Origin: Algoriphagus halophilus
GTDB taxonomy: Bacteria; Bacteroidota; Bacteroidia; Cytophagales; Cyclobacteriaceae
Reading direction: 5' to 3'
Assembly (NCBI RefSeq): GCF_900129785.1
Contig: NZ_FSRC01000001.1
Location: 2,232,001 to 2,296,000, forward strand
Length of the DNA stretch: 64,000 bases
Of the stretch, positions 1 through 6,503 are shown in pieces. The position numbers were made by a program, and so were the translations under genes. The notes beneath the pieces were generated by a model. That model had not been told where the DNA came from. It did no database searches and saw only the letters and a program-made list of their open reading frames with translations. The first letter of the stretch is position 1. Every line of letters begins with the position of its first letter.

Positions 1-195
1 TTTCGTTGAATTGGCCACTACAGCGAATTCAACATAGCGACCCCCTTGCCTGGTAGGACCTATTTCCCTGAATTTAATAGCCTCCACGACTTGGTCAGGG
101 ATTTTCTGCGCATGAGCATTGGGAAGTGAAACCGCTGAAATCAACAGTCCCATTGCCAAAACACTCTTTAATTTTTTTGTAGATTGTTTGATCAT
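1..195 (-). CDS. Exported BNR/sortilin-type beta-propeller protein, N-terminal fragment
   Basis: Reading the minus strand from an ATG at 195 gives 65 codons that run off the left edge of the window, so the C-terminal bulk is missing. Residues 1-30 form a signal peptide: a lysine-rich start, the hydrophobic stretch VLAMGLLISAVSL, then an AHAQ cleavage site. The mature start contains FREIGPTRQGGR, which resembles the opening of Bacteroidota exported VPS10/sortilin-like proteins with BNR/WD40-type repeats, where IGP followed by R-GGR is characteristic. These are usually around 1000-residue periplasmic or surface beta-propellers, often annotated as glycosyl hydrolases on weak grounds. The family call rests on this short motif only. 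Confidence 0.6.
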   Translation of the reverse strand, partial: MIKQSTKKLKSVLAMGLLISAVSLPNAHAQKIPDQVVEAIKFREIGPTRQGGRYVEFAVVANSTK

Positions 196-337
196 AGAAT
201 TAAGGTTGTGCCACTTAAATTAAGGTAAAAAGCAAGCACCACAAAACCCCATGAACTCAATTATGTAAGTGGTGGGAATGCATGGCTTTTTGGCAATGCC
301 AACCGGTAATCCCGGACTAAAAACAAGATAAGCCTGA

Positions 338-1372
338 CTATTCTTTGATTTTTTCGAAAAGGACTCCTTCCTTTTGAATTCGATAACCCCTGACTTTCCC
401 CTTGCTATCACGCTCAAAATAAACCAAATCCCCGTCCACATCAGAAAAGATGTTTTCTGTTTCAAAGAACAGCGGGAATTTCACCCCCTTGATGATCGCA
501 TGCAAATCAGGAGAATGATCCACTAAAACAAATTCCAAAGTCGCTCCCTCCTTGTATTCAAAGACTCCCGTATATTCTGACAGGCCAAAATCGGCATCCA
601 GAAATTCATAGGGATCTTCCTCCGTTAAAATCAACCCGTCTCCCGGAACCCAATTGTCATACTCCATATAAAATGCAGTCCGCTTCGCTTTGGTCAGCCC
701 CTGGAATTTGGCTACCAAATGCAAAGCCCCATCTATTCCTGCAGAAATTCCGGCAGTGGTGACCACCTTTCCATTATCTACAAAACGAACATCCTTCCGG
801 ACATCTATAGTTGGATAATTTTCTTCCAGGTTGTCTAATGCGTCATGAAAAGTAGTGGCCGTCTGACCATCCAGGATCCCGGACTCAGCCAATAAAAACG
901 CACCCGTACAAACAGAAAAATAATAGTCGGTATCAGCTTGCTGTTTGATCCAATCGATCACCGCTGGATCCTGGTAGGCGCTGGCAGCATTCCCCCCGAA
1001 AAAAGCAAGTACATCCGCTTTGGGGGCATCTTCAATGGAATAATCAGGGGTCACCTTTAATACGCCTTGTGATTTTATGGGATTTTTGCTTTTGGAAACA
1101 GTAAATACCCGATAGCCGGCATACGAAAATACTTCCAAAGGGCCGGCAAAGTCCAACACCTCTACTCCATCCTGAAGGTAAAATGCAATGGTTTTCACCT
1201 CCTCTTTACGAATCAAAGGCATGTGACAATGAGGGCAAATACCCGGTCCCTCATAAATCAGGGAATCACATGCAGCTCCACATGGGGGACAAATGTACTG
1301 GGCGGGGTTATTGGGTAATCCTGGAACTAATAACATCAAACTAAAAAGAAGGGATAAAATAGGTTTGAGCAT
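338..1372 (-). CDS. Exported DJ-1/PfpI family protein with N-terminal metal-binding domain
   Basis: A 344-aa protein. Residues 1-20 are a signal peptide. Residues 26-54 hold cysteines 28, 31, 35, 46 and 49 and end in CPHCHMPL, like the small heavy-metal-binding (HMBD/YHS-like) ribbon found on metal efflux proteins. Residues 60-230 are a DJ-1/PfpI domain with the nucleophile elbow SVCTGA (Cys155) after a strand and before a helix. Residues 250-344 are a beta-rich tail that I do not recognise beyond a resemblance to C-terminal add-on domains of exported Bacteroidota enzymes. The next gene upstream, a GlxA-type regulator on the same strand 56 bases away, shares the DJ-1 fold, so the pair may be co-expressed. 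Substrate unknown; an isocyanide hydratase-like, amidase-like or redox sensing role is possible. Export plus a metal-binding head is unusual for this family. Confidence 0.8.
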   Translation of the reverse strand: MLKPILSLLFSLMLLVPGLPNNPAQYICPPCGAACDSLIYEGPGICPHCHMPLIRKEEVKTIAFYLQDGVEVLDFAGPLEVFSYAGYRVFTVSKSKNPIKSQGVLKVTPDYSIEDAPKADVLAFFGGNAASAYQDPAVIDWIKQQADTDYYFSVCTGAFLLAESGILDGQTATTFHDALDNLEENYPTIDVRKDVRFVDNGKVVTTAGISAGIDGALHLVAKFQGLTKAKRTAFYMEYDNWVPGDGLILTEEDPYEFLDADFGLSEYTGVFEYKEGATLEFVLVDHSPDLHAIIKGVKFPLFFETENIFSDVDGDLVYFERDSKGKVRGYRIQKEGVLFEKIKE

Positions 1373-1428
1373 AATTCTTTTTTCTCAAAGCTAGCTTAAC
1401 CATGGGCAAGTCGAAAGGACAAAACAAC

Positions 1429-2394
1429 TCACTTTTGGGACAGTTGATGGGGTAAAACCCCTTCAAACTTCCTGATTAGGGAACGAAGTTGATTGCTGCT
1501 TTTTAACCCGCAGCTGGTGCTGATCACCTCCAGCTTCTGACCACTTGCCAACATTTTCACCGCTTTTTCCACCCGTAGTTTATCTCGATACTCCCCCAGG
1601 GTGATGCCTGTCGTCTTTTTGAAATTCCTACTTAAACTTCTTGGACTCATGCAGGCCTGTTCCCCCAATCTTTCTAAGCTCAAATCCTGATCCAGATTCC
1701 CTGCCATAAAATCCTGGATTTCATGGATCCGGGTATCCAGGTGATTTCGGAACTGAAGAAACACACTCAATTGAGGGTCTTCTTTCGACCTTCTCACATA
1801 CAAAACCAATTCCTTTGCAACCTTCATGGCCAGGATGGGCCCATACATTTCTTCCAACACATACAAAGACAAATCAATCCCTGAGGTAACCCCCGCACTG
1901 GAATAGATATTCTCATCTTTGACAAACAGCCGATCCTCCAACCAGTTGGTATTCGGGAATCGCTTTTGAAATTGTTTCAGGTATTTCCAATGTGTGGTAC
2001 AACTTTTCCCTTCCAGAATCCCGGAAAGTGCCAGGATTAAGGTACCGGTGCAGACAGAACAAATCTTGGCATTTCGGTCATGTTGCTGCTTTAACCATTC
2101 CAAAAATGGGACAGCGGCTTGTGCAAATCCCCTGCTCAGAAGAAGTTCGGAATCAATCCCGGGAATAAACACCCAATCCTCCGAGTGGAGCTGAAAGTCA
2201 GCAAAATCCACCAATCCAGAAAGAGCAAGTCCCGCACTTGATTGCTGGGTTTCCCCTCCCTCTGTGCTGATAAAGTAAGTCTCTAAACCCTGCTCCATCA
2301 TTCCTGCCTCGTAAAAAGCATGGATTGGACCACTGATATCCAACAAATGAACTTGGGGAGGCACCGCAAAAAAGACCCGCTTGACTTTTTCCAT
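1429..2394 (-). CDS. GlxA family transcriptional regulator (DJ-1/PfpI + AraC HTH)
   Basis: A 321-aa cytoplasmic regulator. Residues 5-190 form a DJ-1/PfpI-type domain with the elbow SVCTGT (Cys115), used in this family for ligand sensing rather than clear catalysis. Residues 222-320 form an AraC/XylS DNA-binding domain with two helix-turn-helix units; the segment LGEQACMSPRSLSRNFKK is the first recognition unit. The length is standard for GlxA regulators. It starts 287 bases from the divergent heme operon and 56 bases before the exported DJ-1 gene. The likely target is that downstream gene; control of the divergent heme operon is possible but nothing in the sequence shows it. The ligand is unknown. 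Confidence 0.88.
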   Translation of the reverse strand: MEKVKRVFFAVPPQVHLLDISGPIHAFYEAGMMEQGLETYFISTEGGETQQSSAGLALSGLVDFADFQLHSEDWVFIPGIDSELLLSRGFAQAAVPFLEWLKQQHDRNAKICSVCTGTLILALSGILEGKSCTTHWKYLKQFQKRFPNTNWLEDRLFVKDENIYSSAGVTSGIDLSLYVLEEMYGPILAMKVAKELVLYVRRSKEDPQLSVFLQFRNHLDTRIHEIQDFMAGNLDQDLSLERLGEQACMSPRSLSRNFKKTTGITLGEYRDKLRVEKAVKMLASGQKLEVISTSCGLKSSNQLRSLIRKFEGVLPHQLSQK

Positions 2395-2622
2395 GGTCCT
2401 AACCTAAGCTTTTATAAAGAAATTTGACAAGCGATTGGAATGAAAAAACAGGTAAATGAGGATTTCAATCCAAGGTAGTCCACCCCCAACAAGGGAGCAT
2501 TTCAGATCAACTTGTGATCCCTCGCTTCTCGTATGCTATTTTTTTTCCTTTCCCCCATCCATTCCACCCTAAACCCTTGCCAAAGTCCATTCAACATTTT
2601 TTTATAAAATTAATCTTATCTC

Positions 2623-2643
2623 TATTTGGATTAAATCTAAATA
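2623..2643. promoter_or_regulatory. Putative metalloregulator operator, copy 1 (TTTGGA-N5-TCTAAA)
   Basis: The core at 2625-2641 is TTTGGA TTAAA TCTAAA, an imperfect palindrome with one arm mismatch. Symmetry extends two further base pairs on each side. The same spacing and arms recur at 2663-2679 and 6507-6523, all at heme uptake genes. An iron-responsive repressor of DtxR/IdeR or Fur type is the natural candidate, but the identity of the protein is inference. Confidence 0.6.
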
Positions 2644-2661
2644 AATCTACTTTTGTCATGT

Positions 2662-2680
2662 ATTTATAATTGATCTAAAT
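2662..2680. promoter_or_regulatory. Putative metalloregulator operator, copy 2 (TTTATA-N5-TCTAAA)
   Basis: The core at 2663-2679 is TTTATA ATTGA TCTAAA with one arm mismatch and one further symmetric base on each side. It lies immediately before the hmuT start at 2682 and its centre is 38 bp downstream of copy 1. A bound protein would block transcription start or elongation into hmuT. Confidence 0.58.
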
Positions 2681-2681
2681 A

Positions 2682-3545
2682 ATGATAAGGAAAATAATTC
2701 TGGTATTCTTAGCAGGGGCCCTGGTGTCTTGTGGATCTCCTGAACAATCCAAAGAGACGAACTCGGATCAACCCTCCAAAAAAATAATTACAGCCGGAGG
2801 CACGATCACGGAGATGGTGAACGCATTAGGCCATGGAGATGAAATCATTGCAACGGATTTAACCTCCACTTATCCGGAGGCAATGAAGGAATTGCCTTCC
2901 ATCGGGTATAGAAATCAAATAAAAGCAGAAGGGATTTTAGCTTTTGGACCTGATTTGGTCCTGATAGAAGAGGGGTACTTAAATGCAGATGTCATCACCC
3001 AATTAAAAGCTGCACAGGTTGAACTGGAGGTGTTTACCAAACCCAAGTCCATCGCAGAGACCAAAATTCTGATCACAGCGCTTTCTGAATTTTTTCAGGA
3101 AGAGGATAAAGGTCTCCAACTCATTTCAGAAATAGAGGATGATTTAGAGCAATTAAACGGGTTTTTGGCCACCCAAGACCGCAAGCCCAAGGCTTTGTTT
3201 GTCATGGCAAGGGGACCGGAAACCCTATTCATGGCAGGAGAAAAAACCTTTGCTTCTGAAATGTTTAAACTGGCTCAGTTAGAAAGTACAGCTACTGGCT
3301 TTGATGAGTTCGCCCCTTTGAGTCCTGAATCCTTGCCCACATTAAACCCAGACTTCATTGTGCTTTTCACATCAGGTGTCCAAAGTTTGGGCGGATGGGA
3401 AGGCTTATCAAAAATTCAGGGAATGGATCAAACTACCGCCTTCCAGAAAAACCGAGTTATTTCAATGGATGGTCATTACTTATCCAGCTTTGGACCCCGC
3501 GTAGGGAAAGCTGCCTTGGACCTTGCTAAAGCTGCCAGACCCTAA
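2682..3545 (+). CDS. hmuT: Heme ABC transporter substrate-binding lipoprotein HmuT
   Basis: A 287-aa periplasmic heme-binding protein that would hand heme to the HmuUV permease. Residues 1-17 are a lipoprotein signal with the lipobox ALVSC (Cys17). The rest is a class III (BtuF/FhuD-like) binding protein: ITAGGTITEMVNALG near residue 37, DLVLIEEGY in the first lobe, a long linking helix around residues 130-165, and a second lobe with ALFVMARGP. Its TAA stop overlaps the permease ATG by one base, so translation is probably coupled. It is the first gene of the heme operon, behind two copies of the TTTAGA-type palindrome, so it is probably repressed when iron is sufficient. Heme rather than cobalamin or siderophore is inferred from the downstream hemin-degradation and HmuY genes. 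Confidence 0.9.
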   Translation: MIRKIILVFLAGALVSCGSPEQSKETNSDQPSKKIITAGGTITEMVNALGHGDEIIATDLTSTYPEAMKELPSIGYRNQIKAEGILAFGPDLVLIEEGYLNADVITQLKAAQVELEVFTKPKSIAETKILITALSEFFQEEDKGLQLISEIEDDLEQLNGFLATQDRKPKALFVMARGPETLFMAGEKTFASEMFKLAQLESTATGFDEFAPLSPESLPTLNPDFIVLFTSGVQSLGGWEGLSKIQGMDQTTAFQKNRVISMDGHYLSSFGPRVGKAALDLAKAARP

Positions 3546-4615
3546 TGCTGATTTCAACTTCACATAGGGATAAGTCCAAGTGGCAAAACCTCATCCTATT
3601 GGCTTTTGCACTCTGCTTGACTGTATTATTTGTCCTCTCCCTTTCTCTGGGAGCCTATTCCATTTCCCTGCCACAAAGTTTTTCCATTTTGATGGATCAA
3701 GTAGGTATTCGTATTGGGTCCCATCACATACAGCAGGAAAATGTGCTGCTTCAGATCAGGTTACCCAGGGTTATGATGGCTACCCTAGTAGGAGGAGGAT
3801 TGGGAATTGCCGGGGCCTCCCTACAGGGAATGTTCAGGAACCCCCTGGTAGAACCCGGTCTAATCGGAGTCAGTAGCGGTAGCGCACTCTTCGCGGTCAT
3901 CTTTATGGTGTTCATCCCTGTCACGTCTGGTCTTTTCGAAGCTTTGCAACTCATAGGACTGCCCTTGTTCGCGTTTTTGGGTGGATTAATACATGTCCTC
4001 GGGGTCTATAAACTTTCCAAAAGCCAGGGAAAGTCTGAATCGGGAATGTTGATATTGGCTGGAGTTGCCATCAATGCTTTAGCAGGGGCCTTGATTGGAC
4101 TCGTGCTATTCTTTGCGGATGATACGGCCTTAAGAAGTTTTACCTTTTGGAGCTTGGGGGACCTGGGAGGTTCCGTCTGGAATAAAATCCCAATCAGCAT
4201 CCTATTTATCGGGGGACCTTCCCTCCTGCTGCTCTTTCAACATCAAGCCTTGAATGCATTGGCACTGGGAGAGCAAGAAGCCTTTCATATGGGGGTCAAT
4301 GTACAGAGAATCAAGCTGCAGCTTTTAATCTGCTGTGCATTAATTGTAGGAACCGGAGTATCCATGGTAGGAATGGTCGGTTTTGTTGGATTGGTGGTTC
4401 CCCATCTGATTCGGATTCTTTTTGGGGCTGATCATCGACTCGTCTTACCGGGATCCTTCTTGCTTGGAGCCATCTTGATGAATGTCGCAGACCTCATAGC
4501 CAGAATCATCGTAATCCCTGCAGAGATGCCCATTGGGGTCATTACCGCCTTAATCGGAGCACCATTCTTTATCTGGTTGATTTTCAATCTAAACCATTCC
4601 AAAACCTATGCTTAG
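3545..4615 (+). CDS. hmuU: Heme ABC transporter permease HmuU (FecCD family)
   Basis: A 356-aa inner-membrane permease of the FecCD/BtuC family, normal length, with about ten hydrophobic segments. Family signatures visible are LRLPRVMMATLVGGGLGIAG-like sequence near residues 66-90, followed by LQGMFRNPLVEPGLIGVSSG, and VGFVGLVVPHLIR near residue 280, the loop that contacts the ATPase. It would form a dimer and move heme from HmuT into the cytoplasm using HmuV. The start overlaps the hmuT stop by one base, and its own end overlaps the hmuV start by eight bases. Some hydrophobic residues are cytosine-rich codons, as in its neighbours. Confidence 0.92.
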   Translation: MLISTSHRDKSKWQNLILLAFALCLTVLFVLSLSLGAYSISLPQSFSILMDQVGIRIGSHHIQQENVLLQIRLPRVMMATLVGGGLGIAGASLQGMFRNPLVEPGLIGVSSGSALFAVIFMVFIPVTSGLFEALQLIGLPLFAFLGGLIHVLGVYKLSKSQGKSESGMLILAGVAINALAGALIGLVLFFADDTALRSFTFWSLGDLGGSVWNKIPISILFIGGPSLLLLFQHQALNALALGEQEAFHMGVNVQRIKLQLLICCALIVGTGVSMVGMVGFVGLVVPHLIRILFGADHRLVLPGSFLLGAILMNVADLIARIIVIPAEMPIGVITALIGAPFFIWLIFNLNHSKTYA

Positions 4616-5426
4616 AGCTTCAAACATTCATTTTTGCATCAAAAACAGAGCGATCATAGATCAGATGAATCTGGAATTGAACCCAGGGGAAATCCTGGCT
4701 GTATTAGGCCCGAATGGGGCAGGAAAGTCCACTTTTTTCAAAATCCTATCCGGAGAAATTGCTTGTAAGCAGGGTACTGTTCACTACAATGGAAAATTGG
4801 TTCATCACCTGCAACCAAAGCAATTGGCAGCGATCCGATCGGTGATGCCCCAACATTCCCAGTTGAATTTTCCTTTTTCTGCTGAAGAAGTGGTTCGGCT
4901 GGGTTTGATCAGTTCCAGTGCAAGGTCCCCGGAACACCTGATTTCCGAACTGATGGAAGTAACCAATACTGCACATCTCAAAGAAAAAGCCTTTAACCAT
5001 CTCTCTGGTGGAGAAAAGCAACGGGTTCATTTGGCAAGGGTCCTGGTTCAAATCTGGGAAAACAAACCCTTTCCAAGATTTCTGCTGTTGGATGAACCTA
5101 CTTCCAGTCTGGACATTGCCCAGCAACATGCAGTCTTAAAAATACTGGACCGCTTAAAATCCAGAAACATTGGCATTCTGGTGATTTTACACGAACTGAA
5201 CCTGGCTATTCAATACGCGGATAAAATAGCCCTGCTAAAGAACGGAACCCTTGTAAAAACCGGAGAAGTGCATGCAGTCATGGAAAAAGAAACCTTGGCC
5301 CATGTGTTTGACCACCCCATCCAACTGATCAAAAACCCTTATACCGGAGGACTGATAGTCTCGTCCTCCCCTGAAATAATGTCAACAATATCCTCTTCAA
5401 AACTAAGCTACTATGGAAATCTTTAA
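4608..5426 (+). CDS. hmuV: Heme ABC transporter ATP-binding protein HmuV
   Basis: A 272-aa ABC ATPase that powers HmuU. Walker A is GPNGAGKST at residues 34-42, a Q-loop lies near PQHSQ at 81-85, the ABC signature LSGGEKQR is at 132-139, and Walker B with the catalytic glutamate is LLLDEPTSSLD at 159-169; the switch histidine is in ILHELNLA. It overlaps hmuU by 8 bases and the hemin-degradation gene by 14, a tight operon layout. Length is that of HmuV/FecE proteins. Confidence is high for the class; heme as substrate comes from context. Confidence 0.93.
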   Translation: MLRASNIHFCIKNRAIIDQMNLELNPGEILAVLGPNGAGKSTFFKILSGEIACKQGTVHYNGKLVHHLQPKQLAAIRSVMPQHSQLNFPFSAEEVVRLGLISSSARSPEHLISELMEVTNTAHLKEKAFNHLSGGEKQRVHLARVLVQIWENKPFPRFLLLDEPTSSLDIAQQHAVLKILDRLKSRNIGILVILHELNLAIQYADKIALLKNGTLVKTGEVHAVMEKETLAHVFDHPIQLIKNPYTGGLIVSSSPEIMSTISSSKLSYYGNL

Positions 5427-6462
5427 TGAAGCTACCATTTCCCTAAAGCAAAACTGGGAAGCATTAAAAACAGAATCGCCTCAATTGAGAATCAGGGATG
5501 CCGCAAAAAGACTTGGGGTTTCTGAAGCCGAACTTTTGGCAACCGGGATCGGTGAGCAGGTGATTAGACTGCAAGACAATTTTGAATCGCAGGTACTTGA
5601 TTTCCCTCAGCTTGGGAAAGTCATGGCTTTGACCAGAAATGAAGCATGTGTCCTGGAGCATAAAGGTCCTTTTCAAAAAATCGAACTACATGCTGCCGGT
5701 CCTTCCACCATCGCTACCGTGATTGGCCCCATAGAACAACGTGTGTTTTTCAAAAGCTGGAAATTCGGTTTTGCCGTGACTACCCCCTCTCCAAAGGGAA
5801 TATTAAAAAGCCTCCAATATTTTGACCAGACGGGAGAGGCCATTTTAAAAGTTTATTTACAGGAGCAATCCAATCCTGCCGCTTATGAACGAATGCTGGA
5901 AAAATACGCATCGGAAAACCAACATAGCACGCTGGACATAGAAACACCTGAAATACCCTCCTACTCCTCCTTCAATGAGCTGGATATGGATGCGTTTCAA
6001 TCTGATTGGGCCACTATGAGAGATACCCATGACTTTTTCGGGATGCTTCGAAAGCACCGGCTGAACCGATTGGATGCTGTAAAATGGATTGGGGATAGAT
6101 GGGCTTACGAAGTAAACAAGCTTTCGGTGAGGAAAGTACTTTCTGTTGCCTCTGATACACAATTACCCATCATGATTTTTGCGGGCAATAAAGGGAACAT
6201 TCAAATCCATCAGGGAAAAATAAGAACCATCAGACAGATGGGAAATTGGATCAATGTACTGGATCCTGACTTCAATATGCATCTCAACGAATCGGAGGTG
6301 GATTCCGCTTATGTGGTACATAAAAACACCACAGATGGATATGTATCCGCACTTGAACTCTTTGACAAAAACGGGGAATTGGCAGTTCAATTCTTTGGTC
6401 TTAGAAAACCAGGATTGCCCCAAAAACCCGCCTGGAAAGAATTATTGGATCAATTGACTTAA
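5413..6462 (+). CDS. hmuS: Hemin-degrading factor HmuS/HemS-like
   Basis: A 349-aa cytoplasmic protein of the HemS/ChuS/ShuS family, full length, with the expected two tandem structural repeats (about residues 30-170 and 210-340). Features of the first repeat are MALTRNEACVLEHKG and GPIEQRVFFKSWKFGFAV; the second repeat carries RWAYEVNKLSVRKVLS and PIMIFAGNKGNIQIHQGKI. Family members bind incoming heme and either chaperone it or open the ring to release iron. It starts inside the end of hmuV and is followed 41 bases later by the TonB-dependent receptor gene, so it belongs to the same uptake and use pathway. Whether it degrades heme or only transfers it cannot be read from the sequence. Confidence 0.9.
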   Translation: MEIFNEATISLKQNWEALKTESPQLRIRDAAKRLGVSEAELLATGIGEQVIRLQDNFESQVLDFPQLGKVMALTRNEACVLEHKGPFQKIELHAAGPSTIATVIGPIEQRVFFKSWKFGFAVTTPSPKGILKSLQYFDQTGEAILKVYLQEQSNPAAYERMLEKYASENQHSTLDIETPEIPSYSSFNELDMDAFQSDWATMRDTHDFFGMLRKHRLNRLDAVKWIGDRWAYEVNKLSVRKVLSVASDTQLPIMIFAGNKGNIQIHQGKIRTIRQMGNWINVLDPDFNMHLNESEVDSAYVVHKNTTDGYVSALELFDKNGELAVQFFGLRKPGLPQKPAWKELLDQLT

Positions 6463-6468
6463 TACGGA

Positions 6469-6488
6469 TGGGGAGGTAATACTCCCCA
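6469..6488. promoter_or_regulatory. GC-rich hairpin between hmuS and the TonB-receptor gene
   Basis: TGGGGAG (6469-6475) pairs perfectly with CTCCCCA (6482-6488) across a six-base loop. It is followed on the plus strand by seven A residues, not T residues, so it does not look like an intrinsic terminator for hmuS. It lies just before the receptor start and could pause transcription, protect an mRNA end, or set different levels for the receptor and transporter genes. Confidence 0.4.
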
Positions 6489-6503
6489 AAAAAATTTAAC
6501 CCT

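Larger units (their letters stand above)
2395..2681. promoter_or_regulatory. Divergent intergenic region between glxA-like gene and heme operon
   Basis: This 287-base region separates two divergent genes and must hold both promoters. Its right half is strongly AT-rich and carries two copies of a 17-bp palindrome, annotated separately. I saw no small gene here. Confidence 0.7.

Noticed and set aside
220..465. 81-codon minus-strand frame
   Set aside because: Overlaps the end of the exported DJ-1 gene in another frame and has no protein-like features.
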